Position numbers and translations under genes: made by a program | Shown here: piece by piece, positions 35,104 through 47,545 of the stretch | How positions within the stretch are numbered: the first letter of the stretch is position 1 | Layout: each line of letters begins with the position of its first letter | NCBI RefSeq assembly: GCF_051106095.1 | Contig: NC_135794.1 | Span: forward strand, 22,694,747-22,758,746 | Source of the DNA: Pogona vitticeps | Lineage: Eukaryota; Chordata; Lepidosauria; Squamata; Agamidae | DNA: 64,000 nucleotides | Reading direction: 5' to 3' | Notes under the pieces: generated by a model | Seen by the model: only the letters and a program-made list of their open reading frames with translations | Told to the model about the DNA's origin: nothing | Databases searched by the model: none

Positions 35104-35580
35104 TGGCTTAGCACCTTGTTGTTATGAGCATTCAAGTTGCTTCCAACTTATGGTGACCACAGGTCATCTCCAAAACTTCCTCAACGTCCTGCTCAGCTTT
35201 GTCAAACCCATGCTGGTGGTTTCATTTAGTGAGTCAATCCCTCTCAAATTGGGTCTTCCTCTTCTCCTGTCGCCTTCCACCTTTCCCAGCCTGATGGTCT
35301 TTTCCAGGGAATCCTGCTTTTTTAATGATGTGCCCAAAGTAGATCAGCCTCTGTTTCATCATGTTCGCCTCCAGAGAGAGTTTAGGCTTGATTTGCTCTA
35401 GGACCCACTTGTTTCTCTTTCTGGCAATCCAGGGTATCCACAAAGCTCTCCACCGATACCATTTTCAAACAAATCAATTTTTCTCTTATCAGCTTCCTTA
35501 ACTGTCCAGCTTTCACACCCATACATGGTGATCAGAAATACAAGAGTGTGGACGACCTTGGTCCCCACTATCATCATAGT
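35104..35580 (-). mobile_element. RTE/Bov-B-type LINE 3' end
   Basis: On the minus strand the peptides TLVFLITMYGCESWTVKEAD, PGLPERETSG and RLIYFGHIIKKAGFPGKDHQ give the RTE C-terminal order (YGCESWT...YFGHixR...). Several frame breaks are present. The 3' end is TTGTTATGAGCATTCAAGTT on the plus strand, related to the SINE tail at 16238. Confidence 0.85.
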
Positions 35581-35847
35581 GCTTATAAATACACCATTTA
35601 CAAAGAGTGCTTCTCTGTTCAAAGGGCTGGACCTCGAAGTTTCCACTAACAATAAAGAACCACAGGATAGGAGAAGAGGTGCCTTGGATTCAAGACATAG
35701 GCTACACGCAGGCCTCCGGGTCATCGCCTTCTCGCTATGGCGAGAAGGACCATCTTTCTGTCTGAATGACAGCAGTTATTTCTAAATCTGGATCTTCCTA
35801 AACCAGTACATGGCTTTAAGAACTGCAAGCTTTGCCAGCCATGATGG

Positions 35848-35915
35848 GGTTGATTAACTTGGATTCCTGCCTTGAGCAAGAAGTTGGACTCAATGGCCTT
35901 CCAGGCTTCTTCCGT
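35848..35915 (+). repeat. CR1-type LINE 3' tail fragment
   Basis: AACTTGGATTCCTGCCTTGA and TTGGACTCAATGGCCTTCCA match the 3' end of the other CR1 copies. Confidence 0.7.
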
Positions 35916-36049
35916 GGCAGTAAACATGAAGGGAACCAAACACAACTTTTCTTTACTCTTTTTCTTTTGTCTCGCAGAAATCCAGTTTTGCCCCTGAGAA
36001 ATCTCCTAGATTCTCTTCAGTGTGGAAAAAAGGCTAAGGAGGTAGGATC

Positions 36050-36206
36050 GCAAACACTGGGTGGTGGGCGCTCCAACGCTGGAGGCCTTCAAGAGAAAAA
36101 TGGGACCACCCTCGGCCTGAATCTGCTTGGCTTTGGATTCCTGCCTTAAGCAGGGGGTTGGACTGGATGGCCTTCGAGGCCCCTTCCCACTCCACGATTC
36201 TATGAA
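36050..36206 (+). repeat. CR1-type LINE 3' end fragment
   Basis: GGCGCTCCAACGCTGGAGGC, GGATTCCTGCCTTAAGCAGG and a CACGATTCTATGAAT end mark the CR1 3' terminus. Confidence 0.8.
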
Positions 36207-36209
36207 TCA

Positions 36210-37610
36210 GACTGAGGCAAGTTCTTTTGAGAAGCCGCTCTCATGAGGAATCTCAAGGAAGTCCTTGGCGGTTTAAGGACAGGCACCTTGAGTTCTGACA
36301 GACAGCCAACGCGGAGGCAAACTAATTGCCATGTTGAAGCTCCGAGCCAGTTTTCCAGGGTCCTTAGACCTTCTGCTTTATAGAGGAAGACAAACAGAGC
36401 GAAGGCATAATCTGCTTATGCCAGAGGATGAAATGAGCTCTTGGCTCGGATCACCTGCTTAATTTGCTTTGATTGAATAAACTTTGGAAAGAAAGTGCCT
36501 CTGGGAAAGTTAAGACGATCCGTCTGCTAAAGGTGACAACATTCCACTGGTTCCTCGTAGCTCCCCGTGGTCTTGCCTTGGAGTTTCAATCCCTTCTAAT
36601 TTTGCTGACTCTCCTCCTTCCTGTTCCCGGAGGGAGGCTGTCTGCTTCCCGAGTGTGGAATTTTTTTTTTACCAGTCACCTCCTGGACGATCCACACTAA
36701 ATGAAACATGGAAATGAAAGGATTGTGGAAGCTTAAAACAAGAGATTTCTTGATGGTGGGCTTTCGTGATTCACAGCCCACTCCCTCAAGCTCTAAACCA
36801 CACCTGTTCGTCCCTTCCTGTTCCAACCTGCCTTGTCTCATGATGGGATTTGATCTACTTTGGACTGTACTTAATTTTGTTGCTTGGACTATCGTTGTGC
36901 TGAGTGTAGACACGTTCGATCATGCGTTGGCTTCAGCTCTTCTCTTCCGGGTTTAACAAGACCTTGTTTTGGACCTGAGCCTTCTTCTCTGACTCTACTC
37001 CCAGGTTCGCCTCGTCCAGATGGTCTGCTTGCTATCGGCCCTTGCTGGTATGGGTCTGAGACCATTAAGACTTTTAGGACCCTGTGACTGGGACCCAGTT
37101 TGCCCACAAATAGGACAAAGGAAGGAGACCCTCTCTCAGCCTACCTAGGAATGATCAACCACCACTCCAAGGGACGTTGAGTTGCCTTCATCTCTACTGA
37201 GCCCATGATGGGCAGCTAAAATATTATAGTTCTGAAGGATTCTAGGATTGGCTTTTTGAAAAACTGGCTTTTGAACCAGTTTTGGGATGTGTTTTTAGGT
37301 TTGCTTTTTAAAAATGAATTTTCAGAATTGGTTTTGAAATGTCTTTCACTTTTTTGTTGACTATTTTGATCTGCCGTCAACCTCCTTTCAGCGTATCAGT
37401 GGGCAGAAAGGCAATGAACAAATGTTTTACTTCATCCTCGCCACCCTCCTCATCAGAACCAGAAGCGCAACCCCAAAACCGTTTCAAGGTTTTGTCCAAC
37501 CTTTTGAGCTAGAAAGGGGCATCTAAGGCCCTCTGATTTGGAATAAAATTATTATTTTGCACTGGTCAGCTATAACCAATACATACCAGCCCAAACTTTG
37601 AAAATTAATT
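36210..37610. other. Intergenic, no gene seen
   Basis: No recognised gene or element. Confidence 0.45.
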
Positions 37611-37618
37611 TTCTAGAT

Positions 37619-37745
37619 CAGTGATCCCAAATCTTGGGTCCCCAGATATTCTTGGGCTGCAACTCCCAGAAGTTTTTACCATTCATTGTGATGCTTGGAG
37701 TTGCAGCCCAGGAGCATCTGGAGACTGAAGGTTTGGTAACCATTG
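37619..37745. mobile_element. hAT-type MITE, diverged complete copy
   Basis: CAGTGATCCCAAATCTTGGG at the left and AAGGTTTGGTAACCATTG at the right, with inner arms GGGCTGCAACTCCCAGAAG / GGAGTTGCAGCCCAGGAG. The flanks TTCTAGAT and TTCTACAC agree at six of eight positions, a plausible old 8-bp duplication. Confidence 0.8.
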
Positions 37746-38571
37746 TTCTACACTACATCTCCCATACTCCTGTTACCAGCAGGACCACTGGCTTTGATAG
37801 CTGGGGGGGAATCATCCCCCGAATGTAATTTTCCTGAGCTCTAATTATTATTGCTGCAGCAACTACTGGTGGTGGTGGTGATGATGATGGCAACAGAAAC
37901 CAATTATCTATTGCTGACACATTCTTCTGCTCGAGGCTGGTGGTCCAGACCATATCCCTCTCTGATCTTGACGTGCGACTGGCAGATGTCCATCAGCTGT
38001 GAGTCAAGCTCACACCCCCTCGGGATTTTATTGCAACAAAATACGGCTCAATAAGAGCTCCGGAGTCAGAAGGGAAGGCGGTGAATTATCAGCTTTGCCA
38101 CCTGTCTTTCCTGGAGATAATGTCTCTTACCCAAGGAGCTTGACACCTCACCTCTTCTTGACACTATATTTAAAGCTGCCATACGAGAGGTGTAAATCAG
38201 ACTTTGTACAGGGACTGGATGGATCGATTAAACTTCCCTGGGTGTGATGAGAACTTTTGATAGGATTCCCAGATTTGTTTTGGAATACAGTTCCGTTGCC
38301 GGAGCTGCGAATGAGCAGGGATAAATGGGAGGCTGTAACTGTGAAAAGGCCAGTGTTTTGTCTTTTGATTTGGCAAAACAGGTTGCACAAATCAAACGGT
38401 GGACCAAATCCATAATTCAGTTTGTGCACATCTCTACTCATGAGATATGTATTCCCTGCTTTGATCTATGTTCATAATAGGAGTCCAGGATATCTTGTGG
38501 GTTTTTTTTATCTACAGTGCCCGAATTCTCCACCAGTTTAGCCATTGATCCGATTGGTTAATCACCGGCGT

Positions 38572-38698
38572 TGTCGTCTTAGAACTGCAGAACTGGAAGG
38601 GACCTTATGGATCATTGAGTCCAGTCCCAATCAAGGAGGCCCCACGGGGGAATTGAACTCTCCCCAGCCAGATGCCTAAACCACTAAGCTATCCAGCA
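38572..38698 (-). repeat. tRNA-derived SINE
   Basis: The plus strand reads GTCTTAGAACTGCAGAACTG, GGGGGAATTGAACTC and GCCTAAACCACTAAGCTATC, as in the copy at 33678. Confidence 0.8.
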
Positions 38699-38762
38699 GT
38701 TCTTAGAGGTGTGTTCCTTGGGCAATCCCATGGGTAAAATAAGCCCCTGCTGGCCATCCAGT

Positions 38763-38862
<100 letters not shown>

Positions 38863-39024
38863 GAATGCAAAATGCAGAGGTGAGGAAAAACGTGCTACAG
38901 CAAAAAGGCCACCTCTGGAAGCAAAACAGGCTTAATTGCAGGGAATATGTATTTCCATCAACGCCCAACGAAACCCAGAAGCTAAAATTAAGCAGTGGTA
39001 GTGATAAATTGGAAGGAGAGGTAG

Positions 39025-39297
39025 TGATGAATTGGAAGGACAAACCCTGAAGCTGAGGCTCCAATACTTTGGCCATCTGATGAGAAGAGAAGACTCCCTG
39101 GAAAAGACCCTGATGCTGGGAAAGTGTGAGGGCAAGAAGAGAAGGAGATGACAGAGGATGAGATGGTTGGACAGGGTCATTGAAGCGACCAAGATGAATT
39201 GGACCCAATCCGGGAGGCAGTGGAGGACAGGAGGCCTGGCGTGCTCTGGCCCATGGGGTCACAAAGAGTTGGACACAACTTAATGACAATAACAAAA
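39025..39297 (+). mobile_element. Bov-B-type LINE 3' end
   Basis: CTCCAATACTTTGGCCATCT, GGATGAGATGGTTGGACAGG and GGGGTCACAAAGAGTTGGAC run parallel to the copy at 32160. It is shorter, so each copy is separately 5'-truncated. Confidence 0.85.
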
Positions 39298-39299
39298 AG

Positions 39300-41265
39300 T
39301 GATAAATTACTCAAATAGTAGAAGAAATATTGTAGCTTAGCCCAACTTGGAAGGTGGGTGGTCACTTCCATGATCCTGTTGTGTACATGCATGAGGCAAT
39401 TGTAGATGTCTACCTTTTCACACACAGCACAGGGAGAACCCTTCCCCGGTTTTAGACGACATCTCTGTGATGCCAATATGCCACCGCTTCAGAACGCAAT
39501 GAGAGGATCTATTTAACCAAATAAACATTATCAATTTGGGGGAGGGAGAGATATAAATGGGAACAAGCCCCAGACTGTAGCAATCAGCTCACCTTAATTA
39601 AAAACTCAGACTACTAATACGAACGTTATGACAACCCTTCCCCAACAATTGTTGGCCACACAAAACAGTATTGGGCTCAATGTCTTGTCATTAATTATTC
39701 GCTTCTTACTCAGGATTTAAAATGGAGAAGAATTCCAACCAACTCATTTATCTTTAGCGTGCCTGCCTGTTAGCAGGTATCTTAACAAAAGCCACTTCAG
39801 CTTTAATAAATCCAAGACAAAGACAGCTCTTAATTTTCCAGTTGGCTACACCGATTCTTAATTAAAGCCCAATTCTGTGGAAATTGGTTCCCCGCCCCTT
39901 TTCCCAAAAGCCTCCTGTCAATCAAGCCCTGTCAAGTCTGCGAACAATAAAGAGTTGAAAGAAAAGCATTATCAGCTCCTTCCAACATGGTGCCCTGTGG
40001 ATATCTTGAACTACAGGGCCCATCGCCCTTAATTATTGACCCACACTGGCTGAAGGGGATGAGAGAGGTTGCAACACTAGTGAAACCGGGGGAAGGGGTC
40101 TCCCTGTACTGTGTGTGAAAATGGTCAGCACTTGACCATTGCCAACAATGGTCAAGATTTTGGCTAATTGTTCAACCACTTGGTCAATGGTTCTCTCAAA
40201 GAAATGGTTGGAGGCGAAAACCCTGCCCTGAAACGCATCTCAAAAATAAAAGAATAAAAATAGAACATTCTCCTCTACTACTGGTAAATTTGTGTCTCTG
40301 TACAGTAGTACAGTAAACCTTTATTGGCATAAAACAGTGCGGACAAGGAAGTAAGACACAAGGGGAAAAGAATCACAAGGTGAATGAACATAGTCAACCT
40401 TAAATGATAAAATACATAATTATGAGAAGCAAGTCATGTGTCTCTGTTTGGAAGAAGGATATGGATTCGCTGAGGCTTCAACAGGCGCCCTATAACTGGG
40501 CAGCCTCCCCTCTAAAGCTCATCAGCTCTAAAACAATGGCAGAAGAAAGATCTCCTCCTGATCTGTACATGGAGGATCACTCAAACACCCCACCCGACTC
40601 TTTTCCAATTGAACTCTACTGTTCCCTCCATAGGGGTGGAGGAACGAATGGATTTTGGCAGCTGAATCTCACTGTAGACTCCTCTCTCTCTCTCTCTCTC
40701 TCTCTCTTCCTCTGGCATCCATCATAGTGGCTTTAGAAAGATTTCCCCAGGTTTGTGGGAGGGGGGGTTTCCCTCCCCCATCCTCCTCACTTCCATCTCT
40801 CCCTGCAGCCCGGACTGCTGATGGCAGAAAAGCGAGGCGCGTCGGGAGAAAATTGAACTTGTCTGTCAAAGCAAATTGTCGTGCTGAAGCCGGTAAGGCT
40901 GACACCTTGTTTTGTTCACCTTGGGCCCCTCGAGAGCGGACTTGATTGGGAAATGTCAGGGGACAGTCAATCGGGTATCCATCCAGAGCGATACAGAGAT
41001 CAGACGCAGACATCGGCCGGTGATATCATGGGACCCAGATGTGAAGGCTTGAAGCTCTCGGACCTTTTGATTAGCGGAGATGGCAATATCACCTGTCAGC
41101 TTCTTTAGGATCGACGGTGATCCTCAAAGCAGAGGGAAGGAGATGGAGCTCCTCAGCAATCATATGTGGCCGGGATCTGTCACAGTTCTAAGGCTAAATA
41201 TGGCCTTAAAACTGAAGCCAGTGTGGTCTTTGAAGGCCAGCGTGGCCTTGTGCGGACCATTAGGA
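39300..41265. other. Intergenic, no gene seen; includes a (CT)n run and a possibly conserved block
   Basis: A (CT)n run lies at 40681-40708. About 39480-39980 is AT-rich, repeat-free and may be conserved (see findings). No coding evidence. Confidence 0.45.
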
Positions 41266-41400
41266 CTAGAGATGGACATGAACAGGAAAACTGGTGGTTT
41301 GTGATGGTTCGTGGCTCACCACAAACCACAAATTACGAACCACTACAAACCCTTCAAAAAAATGAAGCGGTTTGTGGTTAATATTTCTGGTTTGTGCTGG
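41266..41400. mobile_element. GAGATGGGCAC-family MITE, partial
   Basis: The end CTAGAGATGGACATG is followed by GGTGGTTTGTGATGGTTCGT and CACCACAAACCACAAATTAC, as at 3793. The right boundary could not be found. Confidence 0.6.
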
Positions 41401-41630
41401 GGGTCCCTTCCTGCTCCTGCCACGTCTTCCAAGGGTGCATCCTCAGAGGCAGTGGCAGGCTATGCCATATCTGTCAGCTGTGAGCATGTCACCCATGGCA
41501 GAAGCAGTGGCGGGAGCACATAGGCAGAGACGAGGGGGCAGGCACGCAACCCGTAGACACAAACATACAGATGCATTCCCGTTTATCTTGGGGTTAAGCG
41601 CAATGAGCCGTCAAGCCTCTTCCCGCTGTA

Positions 41631-42043
41631 CAGTGGTGCCTTGCTAGATGGTGATAATCCGTTCCACTGAAATCGCTGTTTAGCGAAATCATAGTCTAGC
41701 GAAAAGCATTTCCCCATTGGAATGCATTGAAACCTGTTTAATGCATTCCAATGGGGAAGAATCGTCGTTGTCTGGCGAAGATCCGCCATAGGAAAGCCAC
41801 TTTGCGAACCACCGATCAGCTGTGTAAATAGCTGTCTTGCGAAGCTTAGGTCCCGAAAACACCCGTTTTGCGCGGAGGGAGCTGTCAAAATCGTTGTCTA
41901 GTGAAAATCAGTTTGTGAAGCAGGGACCAAACATTGTCCAGCGAAATTCCCCCATAGGAATCACTGTTTTGCGAATCGCTATAGCGAAAAATGTCTAGCG
42001 AAAAAACTGTCATGCAGGGTATATGTCTAGCGAGGCACCACTA
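41631..42043. mobile_element. Mariner-type MITE, copy 4, complete
   Basis: TA-CAGTGGTGCCTTGCTAGATG at the left and GTCTAGCGAGGCACCACTA-TA at the right. Within it, CCCATTGGAATGCATTGAAA and TTTAATGCATTCCAATGGGG form a second, inner inverted pair. About 413 bp, no transposase. Confidence 0.85.
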
Positions 42044-42045
42044 TA

Positions 42046-42905
42046 CCACCTTATGATATTCTCATTCCACACATGAAGTGAACGGGTCTGGAGGATTCCA
42101 CACCCTCACTGGAACGCAAGCCCCTTTTCGCCGGTTGGCTGGTTATTTCCGAAAAAGAAGCCAACTCTCTGTGTTGTTGGGGTTGTTTTTAACCTCCTCT
42201 AAATGCTTCCTCTGAGGTAAAATTATCAGTCCCCTGAATGGAAAGCCATTTTCAGTAAAGGCTTGTGATGATATCGCTTAGCTAGAGACTGGAAACCTCT
42301 TCGCCACTCAGTTTCAACGATATCAAAATAAATAAATAAGGGGGAAAAAAGAAATTCAGCCCCCAATTACCTGTATTTAGAATTTTATGAACTCCAAGTT
42401 TTCACTCCTTGGGAAAATGCCTCGTGTATACTTCATTTAGATGTGTTATTACGTTCAGCCTATTGCTTCCGAACAGTACCAGCATAACCATCTAATATTT
42501 TCTCAGCCTTCCTGTGGGCGAACGCCATTATTAGGTCTAATTAAAAAGTCATAAAGATCCAAGGAATATCCTGAATTGATTGCTCCTGATCGGTGCCAAA
42601 GGTGGGATTTGTCCTAATAAAAACAGCGGGTGGCCCACAAAAAAAAAAAAGCACTGAAGTGAACAAATAACAACCAGGAAGTCATTAAACATATCAGATA
42701 ACAGAAAGCTGGAAGCCCCTTGCCCCGTCGCCTAAGGAGCAATGAACCGTAGGCTTGTTCCAGCTGATCATTCCAGGTTAAAATAAATGGGGAAACAGGG
42801 ACAGTACAGGAAAGAGAGTGGTTTCTTGGTTAAGCAACCTTAGAAGCTGGTTTGGCAGCATCCTGCCTAGGGCGGTCACATCCAGCAGTCGCTCAGAATC
42901 CATCT
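42046..42905. other. Intergenic, no gene seen; AT-rich block that may be conserved
   Basis: 42180-42650 has no recognised repeat. It is flanked by a MITE and a SINE. Confidence 0.4.
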
Positions 42906-42907
42906 AG

Positions 42908-43037
42908 ATCCCAAGGAGCTCAGTGGTTTAGGTCTCTGGCTGTGGACCTCGAGGTTGGGAGTTCAATTCCCCGCTCTGCCTCCCCAACAGGAACTGGACT
43001 CGATGATTCAAAGTGTCCCTTCCAGCTCTGCAGTTCT

Positions 43038-43095
<58 letters not shown>
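42908..43095 (+). repeat. tRNA-derived SINE with expanded (GAT)n tail
   Basis: The A-box GAGCTCAGTGG and B-box GGGAGTTCAATTCC are followed by CTGGACTCGATGATTC and CTTCCAGCTCTGCAGTTC. The tail TATGATGATG... then expands to about 18 trinucleotide units with two GAC variants at its end. Confidence 0.88.
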
Positions 43096-43237
43096 CGACG
43101 ATGCCCAATTTCAGGAGGACAGAAAAGAAGAAAAAGAAAATGAACACCTTCAAGAGAGATCTGTTCCCTCAAATTACAGTAGAGGAGGAAAGAGATAAAG
43201 TCCCGTGATCAGATCCAATTAATTAACACCCAACCAT

Positions 43238-43238
<1 letters not shown>

Positions 43239-43264
<26 letters not shown>
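43239..43264. repeat. (GT)n dinucleotide repeat
   Basis: Thirteen uninterrupted GT units. Confidence 0.9.
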
Positions 43265-43268
<4 letters not shown>

Positions 43269-43483
43269 CTAAATTTGAAATGCAAAAAAAAAGAAGACAT
43301 TCTAATACCATACATCATCCAGTCTTTCCCATTCATTCATGTGCATGTTCTCTAGAAATCAAGTGCATGCCACTGGCTGTGCTATTGTGTAAGTTCTAGT
43401 TCTATGTCACCTTGGTGCGCACCCTTCAGCCAGGCCAGTGGGAGCTTTTATTTCAAGGTGCCAAAATTTTTCACTTCCAAAGC

Positions 43484-43621
43484 CATGATTCCCAACCTTG
43501 TCTCACCCGGGCTTTCTTGGACTGCAATTCCCAGAAGCTTTCACCACTAGCTGTGCTAGCCGGGGTTTCTGGGAGTTGCAGACCAAGAACCTTCGGGTTT
43601 CCCAAGGTTGGGAAACCATTG
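43484..43621. mobile_element. hAT-type MITE, diverged complete copy
   Basis: The left CATGATTCCCAACCTTG and right CCAAGGTTGGGAAACCATTG ends, with arms TTGGACTGCAATTCCCAG / CTGGGAGTTGCAGACCAA. No convincing 8-bp duplication remains. Confidence 0.8.
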
Positions 43622-43629
43622 CTCTAAAA

Positions 43630-46600
43630 GATCCTGCCCACATCCCATCACGTCTCTTAATCATCCACCACTAAAGCGTGTTGCACTGAATGGACACTTT
43701 GAATGAGCAATATCTTTCTGTTACACCTCAGATTCTGGACGGATTTCGTTCCAGGAACTCACCAAAATCCTCCAGATTAATATCTTTACACTCCTAAATA
43801 GGGCAAGTGCTTTGACCTTCTGAACTCATTGCTCCAAGCGATCAGCGTAAAATTACATCTTTCTAAAGACATATATTGTACCCGTTCCTTTCTTTCTCAG
43901 ATGAAACTGCACATCTGTTTTTGGCCACAGGTAGAAAATTCATTTATCCTTGCAGGTACCTCAATCCATAACAAAATAACAAAAAGACAAGTTAGCCTCT
44001 TACATTGTACCTTAATACTGGTTTGCATTTTCTTTGCAAGCCTTATGCTCCGGGAAATCCATTCCTCTCCACCCCCGCCTCCATACTAAATAGTTCATGC
44101 TATGCTTGCTGTTCGCAAAAAGCACCCCCCCTCCCCGTCCTTGTCCAAAACCCAGTGGAAGCCCCATGGGTCCTGTGAGTAAGCTAATATATAATCCATA
44201 ATCCAAATCTTTAAAGTAATTTAGTGCGTTCCCAGTTTACTCAAGCATGCCAGCGGGTATCAGAGGGACCTGTTGCTTCCAGACCGATTCGCAATCTTGT
44301 TCTACCAGCATGTGAAGCAACAGCAGAAATGCCTGTTTTACAGAAGGCCTGCCGAGGACAGGACCCACTAAATCATGGCCTCAGATCAGCATGCCACAAA
44401 AAAAGCAAAGTGTGCTCCTTATATACCACCCCACAGCATTTAAAGCACTCCCTGGATATTTGCAATTTAATTTTGCAGGCTACACATTACCCCCTTCCCC
44501 CAGCAAGCTGGGTACTTGGTTTACTAACTTTGCAAGGATGGAAGGCTGAGTGAACCTCAAGCCGGCTACCTGGGATTGATCCCGGGTCTTCAGCAGAGTT
44601 TTGACTGTAAGTTTTGACTGTTCTGCAAGGCTCTTACAAGCTGGTAAGTCCCTTGATATTGAACCCTCTTCTTCCCATTAGCTTAATTCAGGTTACATTG
44701 AATACTCTTCTCATTTTGATAATCATCTCAAAATTAGCAGATTGAATGCAGCCAAAGAGATGGCTGGTGTGTGTGTGTGTGTGTGTGTGTGTGTGCCTAT
44801 GATGAGAAAAAATGTCTTTTGAGATGCTTGGTGCCCTTTTGTTCTTCTTGCTACACTTGTTTCTTGGAAATATTTTCCTCATTTGCCCTCACTGCCCTCA
44901 GTAAGATTTGTTCACACTGATACAGAATCCAATCAATGACCCCAACGTGTTCTCTTTGTTAAAGACCTCACTGATGTCATTCCTTCATATCAAATCTAAC
45001 ATGACATCATTTAACCAAACACAAAAGAGAAGGACAGAGGGGGGAAAGAAACAGGCTTCAGTGAGGGCTCTTCCAGAGGAAGGATTTTGTTTCCCCTTAA
45101 AGGATTAGGTCATGCACAAGAGTTATTGATATTTTCCCTACCATCCATACGACGTTTCTTTTGTTCCGCTTAGACCTGTGATGTGTTACTCTTTTTCTCC
45201 TTTTTTTTTTTTGGCCCTCCTAAAAGCATGGTCTCAGTTTTGCTTTTGTTTTTATTGTGTTGCATAAAGTGGAGTAAATTACTGGGAGATTTTTGTTCGG
45301 ACTTTATATCTAGGATGAAAGCCCGTCAGCTAAAAGGTTTCAATTAGTAGGCGAGGTGAGGCGAGCAAAGGAAAGGAAAATGGGATAGTCCAGCCCCAAA
45401 GAAACTCCAACGGACAAATGGATGTCTTGGATATTTCTTAAAGATTTGTTAGAGAAAAGAAGTGGAACTTTAAATAGGCGTTTGGGTAAAAAAAAAATCC
45501 AGTAAATCCTTTGGTGTCAAGTGACCTTAAGGGGGATAGAAGGGACAAATTCTGTGTCTGGAAGAACCTAAAGGAACAGTGAGGACAAGTGACAGCATGA
45601 TGTATGTGTGTGAAGAACATGAAGAACAGGAAACTGTCACCAAACAGCAGGAGAGGAGTTGACATATTCAAAGAAGCGAGTGTCCAGCCCTCAGGATTTC
45701 AAAATCAGGGCAGTCACAAAACTCTTCTCTGCTACCTCATCATAGATTTGATGCTTTTAAAATATGAGTTCTGGAGGGTTGTATCAGGTTGAAACAGTTT
45801 CACATATGCCTCTGGTCTCTCCTCTTTAAAGACCAGCCTCAAACCAACCACAGCAGCTAGAGGATGACAATGGTGAAGGAGAATAATTGTGATTTGCCCT
45901 GATCAACACTGATAAATTTGCAAATATTTAGAATAACAAAACCAAGAAATAGTATTAGAAGGCCTTGATTGAATACCAAGATGAACCAAGTGGATAAGAC
46001 AGAATGTTTGGTAAAAAAATAAGCTTTGAACGTCAGTAAGGAGTAAAATTCAATACTTGTGAAAACAAAGGAATTTCTGTTGATGCCATTATGGAAATTG
46101 AAAGGGAAGGTCTCCAAATCTTTATCCCTCCTCCTTTAATTTCTTGTGCAAATTCCTCTAGCCGATCTTCATAACGCATCAGGTCCAGCTCTTAATGATA
46201 AAGGCAATAAAAATCGCGTACTTAACCCAACTTCGTTAAGCAAAATCAGGAAAGAGACCATCCCCGGATATGTCCACCAGCTTAAAGAGTGAAGTGGGCA
46301 TATGACAAATATATGAACAGTTAATTAACCTATATTTCTTGGTAACCACAACCGGGCTGTCCGGAAGCAATTTTTCCGATATGCCATTCCCACTTTGGTG
46401 GAACGCAAGCTTGTTTCATTGGGATACCCAGTGGATGGTTGGATGTCAAGAAGCACGCCGTGTTTCTCATTGGCTCTGACTGATGGATGTGCAAATTAAT
46501 TTCCCTTGGGCTTTCTAATTCCTGTTTCCACATGCTTCCCTGTCAGCAATGTGATTACATTCTGACAGGCTGGACAACCTGGTCTGTGGAATTAAAAGAG

Positions 46601-46895
46601 ACACTTGCTTTCTTTCTTTGCATTTATGAGGTCGTTTGGCCTCCATACTGTACCTTGGACCTTGTCATGAACTCTGGCTCAATTATCTCCACTCTTGGTA
46701 ATCAAGATAGTTGCTTATTGTCTGGATTGCAAAACACCAATGTTCGTGAAATGTTACTTTATTGGCCGTCAAATGCCAAAGTTATTTTCCATAACTCAAT
46801 CTCTCCTTCTTGGGTGGTTATGAAGAAGGACGAAGAGCCAGGTAGGAATGGCAGAGTATTTCAGGGCTTGGGGCTGAATCCATTTCTCCTGCGTT
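43630..46895. other. Intergenic, no gene seen; includes a (TG)n repeat
   Basis: A (TG)n run lies at 44767-44795. The remainder is AT-rich single-copy-looking DNA; no exon or RNA gene was recognised. Confidence 0.45.
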
Positions 46896-46899
46896 CCTA

Positions 46900-47084
<185 letters not shown>

Positions 47085-47333
47085 TTGCATAGTGCTAAGA
47101 GAAAGAGGAAGATGTACTCCTACATACACCAGTGCAGCTCACATGAACTAGCTAATGGACATTGCCACCCAACAAGACAGGAGAGAGAAATACACATGCT
47201 CTTGCATGTCCGAATGCTCCAGTGAGAGTTACTAAGGATTTTGTTCATGCCACATTTTAAAGAAGACATCCACAATATGCCCTGCCGGGAGGAACAGATG
47301 TACTTTCATGAATGTATGTTAGGGGTTGGTTGT

Positions 47334-47456
47334 TTTATTTATTTGTTTGTTTGTTTGTTTGTTTGTTTGTTTGTTTGTTTGTTCGTTCGTTCGTTCGTTC
47401 GTTCGTTCGTATGTTCGTTCGTTCATTCGTTCGTTCGTTCATTCATTCATTCATTT
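47334..47456. repeat. (TTTG)n(TTCG)n(TTCA)n compound tetranucleotide repeat
   Basis: Three related tetranucleotide blocks succeed one another, with mixed TTCG/TTCA units at the end. The TTCG block is CpG-containing. Apparent proteins of Phe-Val-Cys-Leu repeats here are artefacts. Confidence 0.95.
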
Positions 47457-47545
47457 TTAAGCATGAAAACAGAGGTCCCCAAAGCTCTGGATCCTTCCAT
47501 GCATTCCAAATCATTTTTAAAAATGCTCTCCCCATTGCCAGTGCA

